Shown: positions 1 through 9,200, numbered from the stretch's first letter. The stretch: 64,000 bases of DNA from Pelosinus sp. IPA-1 (GCF_030269905.1 NZ_BSVC01000004.1:496001-560000), one strand, 5' to 3'. Notes: generated from the sequence alone by a model not told the origin. Translations and numbers: made by a program.

Positions 1-134
1 AATTCAATGTTTTCTCGATATAGCTGTTCATAGTCTTTTATTACGCGATCAAGGAACTCATCTACATCATCTTCATTATACCCTCGGAAGCTTCTTTTAA
101 ACTCTTTATTATGAATATCTAATGGGGTTAACAT
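1..134 (-). CDS. divIVA: DivIVA, N-terminal part (runs off the window)
   Basis: Only the first 44 or so codons are present; the 3' end lies beyond position 1. The visible protein begins [12 protein letters not shown] and continues with [13 protein letters not shown], the conserved N-terminal membrane-curvature-binding segment of DivIVA, followed by the start of a coiled coil. DivIVA marks poles and division septa and in spore formers helps anchor the chromosome and position the septum. GGAGG lies about 8 nt before the ATG at 134. It follows ylmH in the usual Firmicute order sepF-(yggT)-ylmH-divIVA. Confidence 0.9.
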   Translation of the reverse strand, partial: MLTPLDIHNKEFKRSFRGYNEDDVDEFLDRVIKDYEQLYRENIE

Positions 135-153
135 ATATTATACCTCCACCTAT

Positions 154-939
154 CTATATAAATCGTTTTAACAAAATACTGATTCGCCCTTTTTTAGTTT
201 GACCTAACACTTCACTAACTTCAACACGCCCGCGACCACGCATAGAAATAATATCTTTTTCTTTAATATTTTGGGCACTATTTTTGCTTTCCTGCCAATT
301 AACTTTTAATTTACCTACTGCAATCTCGTCAGCCATCCTGCTACGAGAAGTCCCAAAGCCTGCTGCTGCAATAACATCAAGCCTAAGAGAAGCTACTGTT
401 GTCTTAATTTCTTTCATTTTTTCTTCTTTTGGAACAATAGCAGATAGTTCTAGCTGAGAAACTACTATAGGTGCTGCACCAATCTTATTAAAGTTTTGCA
501 TAATAAAATTTAACAAGGAAGCATCTGCAAGGATTTGGCAACCTTGTCCGCACATTATGATGTCACCAAGTATTTCCCGTTTAATACCAAGACCCATTAA
601 TGCTCCCAGTACATCTCGATGAGTAATTTCATAATATCTTTCATCCCATTTTGCCGCTAAGACTTCTAGCCCAAAGTCAGGATTTCCTCGAAATTCTTCA
701 TTAACAAAAACAGCTTTTACTCGTTCTGCCCCATTATAACCTCCACTTGATAAAAGTTCTAACCGATCATAATGAGCAGCGATTGATTCCGCTATACTAT
801 AACCAAATGGATCAAGGAACTCGGTAACCTTATATCTTCGATTACGCAATGCGGCTTCAGCCAAATCAAGTAGTCTAGCAGCTAAATCACCGTCGCCACT
901 AGCTTGATAATATCGTAGGATTTTTTCCCGTTCATTCAT
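154..939 (-). CDS. ylmH: S4-domain RNA-binding protein YlmH
   Basis: A 261-aa protein with a C-terminal S4 RNA-binding domain at about residues 184-250, containing the typical SRSRMADEIAVGKLKVNW segment. The N-terminal two thirds are the YlmH-specific region. The family sits beside divIVA and division genes in Firmicutes; the Bacillus homologue binds the 50S subunit and has been linked to ribosome-associated quality control. The start chosen is ATG at 939 (MNEREKIL), matching the family's usual length of about 260 aa; it overlaps the proC stop by 8 nt, which implies translational coupling. An in-frame start 18 codons upstream lies inside proC and is less likely. Confidence 0.9.
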   Translation of the reverse strand: MNEREKILRYYQASGDGDLAARLLDLAEAALRNRRYKVTEFLDPFGYSIAESIAAHYDRLELLSSGGYNGAERVKAVFVNEEFRGNPDFGLEVLAAKWDERYYEITHRDVLGALMGLGIKREILGDIIMCGQGCQILADASLLNFIMQNFNKIGAAPIVVSQLELSAIVPKEEKMKEIKTTVASLRLDVIAAAGFGTSRSRMADEIAVGKLKVNWQESKNSAQNIKEKDIISMRGRGRVEVSEVLGQTKKGRISILLKRFI

Positions 940-1753
940 GCTTTTTTTTCCCCATATCTTGTGATCGTTTTGTAGCTGCTTGTACTGCATCAATTAAGGC
1001 TGCCCTCACACCATGTTGTTCCAAAGAATGAACTCCCGCAATGGCGGTACCACCTGGTGAAGTCACCATATCCCTAAGTTTAGCAGGATGTTCACCTGTT
1101 TCAAGAACCATTTTGGCAGCTCCTAATAAAGTCTGTGCTGCCATAATTAACGCATTATTCCGCGTCAAGCCAACTCTTACACCGGCATCTGTTAAGGCAT
1201 CAATCATAACAAAAGCATAAGCCGGCCCACTACCCGATAAGCCAGTTACTGCATCCATAGCATTTTCATCCATAATAATAGCTCTACCAACAGCTGCAAA
1301 AATAGTCAATATTAACTGACCATTTTCTTCGCCGGCATATTGCCCCAAGGCAAGAACCGACATACCTTCTCCTACTGCGACTGGAGTATTTGGCATAACT
1401 CTAATAATAGGAATTCGCGCTAATTTCGCTTCCAATAACCCAATCGTAATTCCTGCAGCAACGGATACTACTAGTGTTGATGGCAGGAGAAAAGGTGCAA
1501 TGGCATCTAAAACACTATTTATAATCTGAGGTTTTACTGTTAAGAACAATATATTTGAGGTTTTTATGATTTCCTGGATATTTAAGGTTGTATTAATACC
1601 AAATCGATCCGCCATATGATCTAAGCGACCTCGTGTAACGTCATTCGCAGTAATTTGACTTGGCATCACTAATCCAGCTTTTAATATTCCATCAATCAAT
1701 GATTCAGCAATCGCTCCGCTGCCAATGAATCCAATCTTTTTATCTTGCAACAT
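932..1753 (-). CDS. proC: Pyrroline-5-carboxylate reductase
   Basis: 273-aa NAD(P)H-dependent enzyme for the last step of proline synthesis (pyrroline-5-carboxylate to proline). The N-terminal Rossmann motif GFIGSGAIAES is at residues 8-18. The PNTP segment and the C-terminal catalytic/dimerisation block with GLSGSGPAY and SPGGTAIAG are all present, so the enzyme looks complete. ATG at 1753 is preferred because GGGGG lies 7 nt upstream; a TTG two codons earlier sits too close to it. The gene occupies the slot between sepF and ylmH where yggT (ylmG) is found in many relatives. Confidence 0.95.
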   Translation of the reverse strand: MLQDKKIGFIGSGAIAESLIDGILKAGLVMPSQITANDVTRGRLDHMADRFGINTTLNIQEIIKTSNILFLTVKPQIINSVLDAIAPFLLPSTLVVSVAAGITIGLLEAKLARIPIIRVMPNTPVAVGEGMSVLALGQYAGEENGQLILTIFAAVGRAIIMDENAMDAVTGLSGSGPAYAFVMIDALTDAGVRVGLTRNNALIMAAQTLLGAAKMVLETGEHPAKLRDMVTSPGGTAIAGVHSLEQHGVRAALIDAVQAATKRSQDMGKKKHE

Positions 1754-1776
1754 CTTCAATCCCCCATTTAAAAAAC

Positions 1777-2205
1777 CTATTTATTCCATGGCAAAAATTC
1801 TTTATCGCTACCTTCTTCATGAGGGCTATAAGTAACATCCACGTTATTAGGAGCACATAAAAAGATATTATTCCCAATTTTTTGTATACTTCCTGCTAAA
1901 GCATAGGTAGTTCCACTGATAAAATCAATCATACGTTTGGCAACTTCTTTATCACAGTTTTCAAAATTCACTACCACTGGCTTGCGATTTTTCAGATGAT
2001 CCGCAACATGCTGGGCATCATCAAAGGCAAAGGGCTCAACCACCATTACTTTCATTTGCTTTTGAGCCGTAGGCAGATTAACGATATTGCCACCTTTTTT
2101 CCCTTTTGCCAATTCATATTCTTCAGCCTTAGGTTTTAGTTCCTCTTCTGCCTCAACAGGTTCAAATAAGCCTAAACTTCCCCAAACCTTTTCCATAAAC
2201 TTCAT
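1777..2205 (-). CDS. sepF: Cell division protein SepF
   Basis: 142-aa cytoplasmic protein. The first 15 residues (MKFMEKVWGSLGLFE) form the amphipathic membrane-binding helix, followed by an acidic linker. From about residue 55 comes the SepF domain, running from VMVVEPFAFDDAQ through VVVNF and RMIDFISGTTYAL to IFLCAPNNVDV. SepF polymerises into rings that bundle FtsZ and tether it to the membrane. ATG at 2205 follows GGGAGG with a 9-nt gap; an upstream in-frame extension lacks a ribosome site. It follows yggS closely and overlaps nothing of the reading frame itself. Confidence 0.93.
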   Translation of the reverse strand: MKFMEKVWGSLGLFEPVEAEEELKPKAEEYELAKGKKGGNIVNLPTAQKQMKVMVVEPFAFDDAQHVADHLKNRKPVVVNFENCDKEVAKRMIDFISGTTYALAGSIQKIGNNIFLCAPNNVDVTYSPHEEGSDKEFLPWNK

Positions 2206-2221
2206 TTTTTTATGCCTCCCT

Positions 2222-2923
2222 TTAATATTGACGCTGACCAAATATCCCAGTACCAATACGTACTAAATTTGAACCTTCTTCCACACCTATCATGTAATCA
2301 TTCGTCATTCCCATTGACAACCATTCTATATTTGTATGTGCCAAATTCGCAGTCTTTAGTTCCATAAACAATTCATACATGTTGCGAAATATTGGTCTCA
2401 CAAGTTCTCTATTTTCATAAAAAGGAGCAATTGTCATTATTCCACATAACCGAACATGTTCTAGGTTACTAATAGCTCGTCCTAACATGAATGCGTCCTT
2501 AGAAGATATTCCAAATTTGGTATCTTCATTAGCCATATTAATTTGCATAAGAATATCCTGACGTTTACCAAGGATGCCAGCAACACGGTCAATTTCAACA
2601 GCCAATCTTTCGCTATCAACAGAATGAATCATATCAAAGAGTTCTACTGCCTGCCGAACCTTATTGGTTTGCAAATGACCAATAAGATGCCATTCTACTT
2701 GATGTCCAATAGTTTGGGCCTTCTTAGTTGCTTCTTGTATTCTATTTTCGCCAATTGCCATTACTCCTGCGGATATCGCCTCTTGTATTGCTTGAGTTTC
2801 ATGATTCTTAGTTACAGCTACTAATTTAACAGAATTTCCTATATGTATTCGCGTACTACTTGTCCTATTTACAGCATTTGTAATATTCCCTATAATTTCG
2901 GTTAGGTTTTCAGATATAGACAT
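2222..2923 (-). CDS. yggS: YggS/YlmE-family PLP homeostasis protein
   Basis: 233-aa alanine-racemase-fold protein that binds pyridoxal phosphate but has no known enzymatic turnover; the family maintains vitamin B6 and amino-acid homeostasis. The PLP lysine is K39 in LVAVTKNH. GENRIQEA, WHLIGHLQTNK and the C-terminal LSMGMTNDY...VRIGTGIFG phosphate-binding region are intact. GGAGG precedes the ATG at 2923. It is the first gene of the yggS-sepF-proC-ylmH-divIVA run and lies about 180 bp after the pgeF terminator, so it probably has its own promoter. Confidence 0.92.
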   Translation of the reverse strand: MSISENLTEIIGNITNAVNRTSSTRIHIGNSVKLVAVTKNHETQAIQEAISAGVMAIGENRIQEATKKAQTIGHQVEWHLIGHLQTNKVRQAVELFDMIHSVDSERLAVEIDRVAGILGKRQDILMQINMANEDTKFGISSKDAFMLGRAISNLEHVRLCGIMTIAPFYENRELVRPIFRNMYELFMELKTANLAHTNIEWLSMGMTNDYMIGVEEGSNLVRIGTGIFGQRQY

Positions 2924-3083
2924 AGTAAATCCTCCATTATATGCATTATTCGCGAATAAACATTAATTTCCTCTTACAGTATATCCTAAACCCAAAAAAT
3001 ATATTGACATTATAATGTTACGTCAAAGATATGCCGACATAGTTCCACTTTCTAATTCTAATCATAAAAGGAGTAAATTTCAA

Positions 3084-3115
3084 GAAAAAATCTTGTAAGC
3101 AGTTTGCTTACAAGA
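3084..3115 (-). terminator. Intrinsic terminator after pgeF
   Basis: The inverted repeat TCTTGTAAGC / GCTTACAAGA (3091-3100 and 3106-3115, 5-nt loop) is followed on the minus strand by a six-T run. It overlaps the last codons of pgeF and separates it from yggS. Confidence 0.85.
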
Positions 3116-3920
3116 TAATCGCCGCACCTAATCGACCAGTATGTCCATTTTCTCGTCGGTAGGAAAAAAATAATTCATGATTGCAGGCAGTACATACTCC
3201 ACTGACTACAATATTTCTATTCTTAACACCTACTTGCTCCAATCCCATGCAATTGGCTTTCCATAAGTCTAGGTACCACCTATCACCATTGGGCCTAACC
3301 AGCTTCTCCCAATTCTCGAACTGTTTTTTTAGCTTATTGATTACTACTTCATCAACCTCATAACAACAAGGTCCAATAGAAGGAGCAATACCAACTAAAC
3401 AATCCTCTGGGTTTGTTCCATAATTATTTTTCATGGCTAGCACTGCTTTTCCTGCAATATTTTCTACCGTGCCTTTCCAGCCCGCATGAACGACCCCCAG
3501 AGCTCCCTGCACAGGGTCTACTATTAACACCGGAACGCAATCGGCAAATAATAACATTAGAGGAAGTCCTGAAATATTTGTGATAAGAGCATCTGTATTT
3601 GGTATTGCTTCATCATAACTTTTTGCGCCTTTTCCAACATCCCCAGCTGTAATTACCTTTACGTTATCAGTATGAAGTTGTTGTGCTGTTACGATGTGAT
3701 CTGGGTGTATTCCAATTGCATGACAGAATAGTTGACGGTTGGCAACTACATCCTCATTCTTATCTCCTGTATGTAACCCCAAGTTTAAGGACTGAAATGG
3801 ATGTTGGCTCGTCCCGCCCAAACGGCCCGATACACCATGTCTGATAGATAATTTATTAAAATGAGTAAATGTTCCATACCACAATCCATTACTCCCATAA
3901 TTTAAAATAAATTTTTCCAT
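3108..3920 (-). CDS. pgeF: Peptidoglycan editing factor / purine nucleoside phosphorylase, PgeF (YlmD)
   Basis: 270-aa member of the YfiH/LACC1 (multicopper polyphenol oxidase, DUF152) family. Members act on adenosine and inosine, and E. coli PgeF also prevents wrong amino acids in peptidoglycan stems. Metal and active-site motifs are seen: QLHTDNVKV, LFADCVPVLI, VVHAGWKGT (His and Cys ligands), APSIGPCCYEV, and a C-terminal YRRENGHTGR. Length and motifs are those of a complete enzyme. The ATG at 3920 has GAGGGTGG upstream. It follows the radical-SAM gene by 15 bp, so the two probably share a transcript. Confidence 0.92.
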   Translation of the reverse strand: MEKFILNYGSNGLWYGTFTHFNKLSIRHGVSGRLGGTSQHPFQSLNLGLHTGDKNEDVVANRQLFCHAIGIHPDHIVTAQQLHTDNVKVITAGDVGKGAKSYDEAIPNTDALITNISGLPLMLLFADCVPVLIVDPVQGALGVVHAGWKGTVENIAGKAVLAMKNNYGTNPEDCLVGIAPSIGPCCYEVDEVVINKLKKQFENWEKLVRPNGDRWYLDLWKANCMGLEQVGVKNRNIVVSGVCTACNHELFFSYRRENGHTGRLGAAIIL

Positions 3921-3935
3921 CGTACCACCCTCTCG

Positions 3936-5675
3936 TTATTCATTCTTACATACGCCACAACGTGTACATCCTGTAACACATGGAGCAGTAAACTTCTCTA
4001 ATTCAGCCTCTTTCAATTCTTGTGCTAAGTAAGATGAATCTAATCCCATATCTAATTGTTGCCAGGGTAATATCTCATTCTGTTGATCTCGCTGCCTATA
4101 TAAATAGTGTTCTTCTGAAAGAAAGTTCGCCTTCATTGCCTGTTTAAATCCCTTACTACCACCTCTTCTATGGGCTTCTAGTAAGGCTACAGCCAAGCGA
4201 CGATCCCCTCTAGCTAATATAGCTTGAATATAAGCCTCTTTTGGTGACTCAACCAAAACTTCAATACCTTTTCTCTGGCGTAAACTAGAATTAATAAACT
4301 TCAGTCTTGCCTCGATCATTGAAACCTGAGCCATCGGCATCCATTGGAAAGGCGTAAAGGGCTTGGGAATAAATGGGTTAACACTGAGTGTTAATTTCCC
4401 TTTACTCCCTAGTGACTCCATATATTTTTTTATATTTTCAGCCATAGTAACAATTTCTTCAATATCCTGTTGTTCTTCTGAAGGCAGCCCAATCATAATA
4501 TACAAACGAATGTGAGGAATACCTGCTTTAATGGACATATTGATCGCATTAAATAAATGTTCATCACTAATCGTTTTATTGATAATACGACGTAAACGAA
4601 TACTCGCTGCCTCGGGGGCCAGGGTAGTCGTCTTATGCTTACTCACAGCTAACCCATGAATTAAACCCTCTGTAAGGGAGTCTGCCCTCAAAGAGGCCAC
4701 AGACATATTCATTCCTTGCTCTAAGATCAAATTGCACAACTCATCAATCTCAGGGTAATCAGAAATAGCTGCACCCATCAAGCCCACTTTATTACGAAAC
4801 TTTTTTGCCTCTAAAATTGCTGTTTTCAATTTTTCCAGGGATCTGACACGAGGATTACGATAACAATATCCTGCCATGCAAAAGCGACAATGCCGCCCGC
4901 AGCCACGAGCTACTTCAATTAAAAACATATCTCTAAATTCAGTATCAGAAGTTACAATGACCGTTTGTGCCTCATACTTATCTAAGTCCTGAATCCAGCG
5001 TCGCCCGACCTGATTCGGTATCCCCTCGGAATGTATAACCTTTTCAATTGTTCCATTTTCTTTGTATTTTACCTGATAAAAACAGGGTACATAAACACCA
5101 GAAAGTTGTGCCATTTGGAACAAAATTTCCTGCCGCGAGAGCCCGCGCCCCTTTGCATTGTAATAGGTATCGAGAATCTCATGAATTACCTCTTCCCCTT
5201 CACCAATGATGCAAATATCTATGAAATCAGCTAATGGTTCCGGATTAAAGGTAGCACATGGTCCTCCGACTATAATAAAAGGATCTCTCTCACTACGGTC
5301 AGCTGCTAATAAAGGTATCTTCCCTAGGGTTAAGATTTGCAAGAAATTAAAATAGTCCATTTCAAAGGTTAAGGAAAAGCCAATTAGAGGGAACTCATAT
5401 AGCGGCCGCTGTGTTTCAACTGTCATTAAGGGTGTATTGGTACGAATATATTCTGGTTCTGTTTTTTTATCAGGTAAAAATAAGCGTTCACATGCTGTGT
5501 CGCCTCTAGAGTTAATTTGCTGGTAAATAATTTGAAACCCTAAATTAGACATACCTACATGGTACGTATTAGGATATACTAGCGCAAAACTCTGCTTCGA
5601 TCCAGGAGCAAAAACCATTGCTCCCTGTTCCTCAGCTAAGGTTTTTTGTAGTTTTTCTTTTAAAAGCCATGTCAA
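3936..5675 (-). CDS. B12-binding-type radical SAM protein (TIGR03960-like)
   Basis: About 579 aa. The N-terminal third resembles a cobalamin-binding-like domain with PNTYHVGMSNLGFQIIY. At about residue 260 is the radical SAM cluster motif CGRHCRFC followed by MAGYCYRNPR; a C-terminal CVTGCTRCGVC gives additional cysteines. In many Firmicutes this protein is followed by or fused to a TIGR03936 partner; no such partner is present here. The exact substrate is unknown. TTG at 5675 is preferred (GGAG 8 nt upstream); GTG at 5684 is the alternative. Its neighbours are pgeF downstream and nrdD upstream. Confidence 0.85.
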   Translation of the reverse strand: MTWLLKEKLQKTLAEEQGAMVFAPGSKQSFALVYPNTYHVGMSNLGFQIIYQQINSRGDTACERLFLPDKKTEPEYIRTNTPLMTVETQRPLYEFPLIGFSLTFEMDYFNFLQILTLGKIPLLAADRSERDPFIIVGGPCATFNPEPLADFIDICIIGEGEEVIHEILDTYYNAKGRGLSRQEILFQMAQLSGVYVPCFYQVKYKENGTIEKVIHSEGIPNQVGRRWIQDLDKYEAQTVIVTSDTEFRDMFLIEVARGCGRHCRFCMAGYCYRNPRVRSLEKLKTAILEAKKFRNKVGLMGAAISDYPEIDELCNLILEQGMNMSVASLRADSLTEGLIHGLAVSKHKTTTLAPEAASIRLRRIINKTISDEHLFNAINMSIKAGIPHIRLYIMIGLPSEEQQDIEEIVTMAENIKKYMESLGSKGKLTLSVNPFIPKPFTPFQWMPMAQVSMIEARLKFINSSLRQRKGIEVLVESPKEAYIQAILARGDRRLAVALLEAHRRGGSKGFKQAMKANFLSEEHYLYRQRDQQNEILPWQQLDMGLDSSYLAQELKEAELEKFTAPCVTGCTRCGVCKNE

Positions 5676-5761
5676 TATGATCACTCCATTTAAAACGCTC
5701 TATACTTCTAAAAACAATATTGATTCTTAATCAAATAAATTACAAATTATAATCCACCTTT

Positions 5762-7768
5762 TTACAAATGTGCTACACGTTGCTCCAACTCTTCATGTTT
5801 TGCATCATTAAAGCGGTCAATCGTACTTAAATATCCAGTAATCCGCCTAACTCGCTTAATCTCCGACGCGGCGCACACAGGACAAACGTCCTTATCAATC
5901 ACGCCAAGAAAGCCACACTTTTCGCAAAAGTCAACAGGAAAGTTAATGCCCGCATAACCCATATCCGATTGTTTCATATAACGAATAATCTCTTCTACCG
6001 CATCAAGGTTATTAATTGGTGGGGCTGCAAACTCAACATAGCTAATATGGCCTGCATTGGTATACTTATGATAAATGGCTTCTAACTTAATTTTATCATG
6101 TACACTAACGGAATAATTCACGGGAAGATGAAAAGAATTGGTATAATACTCTTTATCCGTCACGCCAGGAATTAAGCCATACTCATGGCAATCCATTTTC
6201 ACAAAACGTCCTGCCAGTCCTTCTGCTGGCGTAGCTAATAAGGTGAAATTAAGTTTAAATTTATCCGTAGCTTTATCTACCTTATTCCGCATAAAGGCTA
6301 CAATTTCTTCACCTAAAATCTGAGATTCTTCTGCTTCACCATGATGATTGCCAGTCAAAGCAATAAGCGTTTCAGCTAAACCAATAAAACCAACTGACAA
6401 TGTACCATTTTTTATCACTTCCTCGATAGTGTCGTTTGGTTTTAGTTTATCTGAATCCAGATATAGTCCCTGCCCCATTAAAAATGGCATATCCTTTACC
6501 TTCAGTTTAGCCTGCACTTGATAACGGTGTAATAATTGTTCACAAGTTAAATCCATAAGATCTGATAAACTCTGATAAAATTTCATTAAATTCCGTTCGG
6601 CTTTAATCGCTAATCTTGGCAAATTTATCGTTGTAAAACTAAGATTTCCCCGTCCATCCGTTACTTCTGGACCACATACATTGGACATTACTCTCGTACG
6701 GCATCCCATATAACCAACCTGATCGCCATAGGGCTTATTAAATGACGCATCCATAAAACTAAAAGTAGGATTCAGCCTTTGGGAGGCCACTCGAATTGCC
6801 AATTTAAATAAATCATAATTAGGATTACCCTTACGCAGGTTAACCCCTTCTTTCACCCTAAAAATAATATTCGGGAAAATAGGATTTTCACCATGTCCTA
6901 ATCCCCTCTCATAAGCAAGCAAAAGATGTTTTGTTACCAGACGTCCAGCGGATGTAACATCCCCACCCACATTAATACTCGAAAAAGGAACTTGCGCTCC
7001 AGCTCTACTATGCATGGAGTTTAGATTATAAACAAAGGCCTCCATAGCCTGATATACTTCCTCTTCCTTACATCCATCCATAAATGGGGCCATATCACGA
7101 TCAAAAAAGGCAAAGGATTGACCACCATGCATATCATTTTGTGAACTTTGCAAAATAATGGCGGCTAAAGCTGCTGCTGATGCTGGCCGTTTTGGCGGAC
7201 GAATAAAACCGTGCCCATTATTAAAACCATTCTTCAATAATTTCCCAAGGGGGATTTGCACACAAGTTAATGTTTTTCCATAGAAATCCAAGTCATGTAT
7301 ATGAATATCCCCTTTGATATGGGATGACGCTATATGTTCAGGAATAAGGCGATTCAGATAATAAGCTTTACTAGCAGCACTAGCAATTTGTAGCATTTTC
7401 GCTGAAGGCGAGTTTGATATATTAGCGTTCTCTCGATTGGTTTCTACTAATATTTCTGCAACCGCATCCATCAGGTAAGACTGACCATCTCGCATACGAG
7501 TTCGCTTATCTCTATACAAAATATATGCTTTCGCAGTTTTAGCATGTCCCTTTTCAATCAGTATTTTTTCAACAGCATCTTGGACTTCTTCTACACCAAA
7601 CGTCCCGGCACTATATTCCTGTTTTAAGAAACGTAAAACATCCAATGTTAATTCCATTGCTAGTTGTTTATCTGCTCCGCCAACTGCTTTAGCTGCTTTA
7701 AAAATTGCTTCTGTAATTTTATTTTCGTCAAATACAACCTCACGTCCATCTCGTTTCTTGATTTTCAT
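5762..7768 (-). CDS. nrdD: Anaerobic (class III) ribonucleoside-triphosphate reductase
   Basis: 668-aa glycyl-radical enzyme that makes dNTPs without oxygen. An ATP-cone allosteric domain occupies about residues 1-90 (KKRDGREVVFDENKI). The large catalytic barrel follows. The C-terminus has a zinc site (C615, C618, C629, C632) and the glycyl-radical loop RRITGYLS, with the radical glycine at 645. All key features are present. No nrdG activase, which generates the radical, lies next to it in this window, so the activase must be encoded elsewhere. nrdR, the dedicated repressor, is 38 bp upstream and transcribed the same way. Confidence 0.95.
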   Translation of the reverse strand: MKIKKRDGREVVFDENKITEAIFKAAKAVGGADKQLAMELTLDVLRFLKQEYSAGTFGVEEVQDAVEKILIEKGHAKTAKAYILYRDKRTRMRDGQSYLMDAVAEILVETNRENANISNSPSAKMLQIASAASKAYYLNRLIPEHIASSHIKGDIHIHDLDFYGKTLTCVQIPLGKLLKNGFNNGHGFIRPPKRPASAAALAAIILQSSQNDMHGGQSFAFFDRDMAPFMDGCKEEEVYQAMEAFVYNLNSMHSRAGAQVPFSSINVGGDVTSAGRLVTKHLLLAYERGLGHGENPIFPNIIFRVKEGVNLRKGNPNYDLFKLAIRVASQRLNPTFSFMDASFNKPYGDQVGYMGCRTRVMSNVCGPEVTDGRGNLSFTTINLPRLAIKAERNLMKFYQSLSDLMDLTCEQLLHRYQVQAKLKVKDMPFLMGQGLYLDSDKLKPNDTIEEVIKNGTLSVGFIGLAETLIALTGNHHGEAEESQILGEEIVAFMRNKVDKATDKFKLNFTLLATPAEGLAGRFVKMDCHEYGLIPGVTDKEYYTNSFHLPVNYSVSVHDKIKLEAIYHKYTNAGHISYVEFAAPPINNLDAVEEIIRYMKQSDMGYAGINFPVDFCEKCGFLGVIDKDVCPVCAASEIKRVRRITGYLSTIDRFNDAKHEELEQRVAHL

Positions 7769-7806
7769 AACTACACCATATCCTCACTTTTAGAGTTTTA
7801 ACTTGC

Positions 7807-8265
7807 CTATTCCTTATTCTTCATTAATAATTTTAATTCATCCATAAAATTATTAACATCTGTAAACTGACGATAGACGGAAACAAACCGCACATAGGCC
7901 ACTTGATCCAACTCTTTTAGCCGCCTCATTACCATCTCACCAATCTGACCAGTCGTTATTTCCCGCTCCATCGTATTACGAATATCCCGTTCTACCATTT
8001 CTCCAACCTCTTCAATCTTGCTAATAGGGATATCTCTCTTTTCACAGGCTCTTATAATTCCAGTTAATAATTTATTTTGTTCAAATATTACACGGCGTCC
8101 GTCTTTTTTTACTACGATTAAAGGTGATTGTTCTACCATTTCATAGGTAGTAAAACGACGTATACATTCTAAACACTCACGTCTACGTCGGATTGAATTT
8201 CCTTCTTCTGCCCCTCGTGAATCAATAACTCTACTTTCTATACAACCGCAAAATGGACAACGCAT
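7807..8265 (-). CDS. nrdR: Transcriptional repressor NrdR
   Basis: 152-aa regulator of ribonucleotide reductase genes. The N-terminal zinc ribbon has CPFC near residues 3-6 and CLEC near residues 31-34, with the DNA-contacting arginine stretch SIRRRREC. An ATP-cone domain at about residues 49-139 senses ATP/dATP. The length is standard for the family. A strong GGGGGA site precedes the ATG. It is placed directly ahead of nrdD, consistent with autoregulated control of class III reductase. I did not find a clear NrdR box in the 290 bp upstream. Confidence 0.95.
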   Translation of the reverse strand: MRCPFCGCIESRVIDSRGAEEGNSIRRRRECLECIRRFTTYEMVEQSPLIVVKKDGRRVIFEQNKLLTGIIRACEKRDIPISKIEEVGEMVERDIRNTMEREITTGQIGEMVMRRLKELDQVAYVRFVSVYRQFTDVNNFMDELKLLMKNKE

Positions 8266-8470
8266 AATGTCCCCCTTCCAGATCTATTAACATATTGCTC
8301 CCATCAAGATGGTTCTATACTTAGCCACCAATTTTAAAGGATCAACAAACCTTTTTCACTTATGAATCTTTAACAATTTTGTTTTACTAGATGTTGTGTT
8401 TTAATATTTACTTTACGCCATATCTTGTGCTTCTCCTGCTAAATTTATTATTATTTTTATTTAATCATAA

Positions 8471-8518
8471 TAAAAAAAATGAAACGATTGCTGCTTTTAA
8501 AGAATTTGCAATCGTTTT
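8471..8518 (-). terminator. Intrinsic terminator after ymxH
   Basis: A 10-bp perfect inverted repeat AAACGATTGC / GCAATCGTTT (8482-8491, 8508-8517) is followed on the minus strand by an eight-T run. It ends the ymxH transcript and separates ymxH from nrdR. The rest of the 8266-8556 gap shows no coding sequence. Confidence 0.85.
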
Positions 8519-8556
8519 ATATTTTTTTATATGTAAATACGACTATTCTTCAACTT

Positions 8557-8808
8557 TTACTTATCCAGATGCTTCATTTCAGCAAAAGCTGCGGTTTCAA
8601 CTAAAATAACATCAAACCCTATTTTATTAATTTTATCCCAAGGAATTACAATGTCTTCACTACGACCAAATAACCCTAAGAATCTACCATTTCCTGGCAC
8701 CACAATCGCTGTTAGCTTACCGCTTTCCACATCGATTTCGATATCTGTGATCGCTCCCATTCTTTTACCATCAACAATGTTGATTACTTCTTTAAGCTTA
8801 AGATCTGA
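8557..8808 (-). pseudogene. ymxH: ymxH/ylmC 3' part (residues 5-87), separated from its start by element 1
   Basis: This encodes the PRC-barrel YlmC/YmxH family from SDLKLKEVINIVDGKRMG through IVVPGNGRFLGLFG to the C-terminus. The family is typically 80-90 aa and sporulation-associated. Its native start is missing: upstream of the 11-bp core TTAAGATCTGA (8798-8808) the sequence is element DNA. The missing first codons (MLKT plus the shared core) are found at 13005-13016 beside spoIIR. Joining the two at the core yields an 87-aa YmxH in frame. As it stands, starts inside the element (ATG 8853, GTG 8841 or GTG 8832) could give a version with a foreign N-terminus. Confidence 0.88.
8798..8808. 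repeat. Element 1 attachment core, left copy
   Basis: TTAAGATCTGA, identical to 12994-13004. The reading frame of ymxH is the same in both copies (TCA GAT CTT AA on the minus strand), so recombination anywhere within the core is scarless for the protein. Confidence 0.85.
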
Positions 8809-8911
8809 TACACAATTGGTAATACCTTTCACATCATCCACCCCCCAATACATTCTATGAGGGACAAGAATATTTATGATATCTCCGTAGAACGTGAATA
8901 TCGCTATCCAT

Positions 8912-9088
8912 TCATGGTTCTTTTTTAGATTTTTCTACGTATGCGAGACACTCATGACCCGAAGCCCTCCTGACAACATCAGCAGGTGATGACGAACTTT
9001 TAATCCCCATTGCCTTGCACCCAAAAGGGAAGTTCTTATCCCAAGTAGTATAAAGATAAATACAGTTACGGCATATGGGTCTTTCCAT
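8912..9088 (-). CDS. Small cysteine-rich protein, element 1
   Basis: 58-aa protein starting MERPICRNCIYLY. It has CRNC, a central YTTWDKNFPFGCKAMGIKS block and a final HECLAY, giving four cysteines in a pattern that suggests a small zinc or iron-sulfur knuckle. Similar short C-x2-C...P-x-GC...KS proteins occur in Firmicutes near motility genes, but I cannot name a function. The start is set by AGGTGG 8 nt upstream of the ATG at 9088. It is the last gene of a three-gene operon inside element 1, running toward the ymxH fragment only 59 bp away with no terminator between. Confidence 0.6.
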   Translation of the reverse strand: MERPICRNCIYLYTTWDKNFPFGCKAMGIKSSSSPADVVRRASGHECLAYVEKSKKEP

Positions 9089-9200
9089 TAACATTTCCAC
9101 CTCTAAAATAAGTAAACCACCAAAGTACAATAACCCCCAATACAATGCCCTTTGTACTGCGTTACTGTACTCTTGTGGTTTGCAATCTAAGTAATTATTT

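Noticed and set aside
8557-8853. The 98-aa frame as a complete, normal ymxH gene
   Set aside because: Its first 15 residues do not resemble the family, homology begins exactly at the repeat core, and the proper start lies at 13016.
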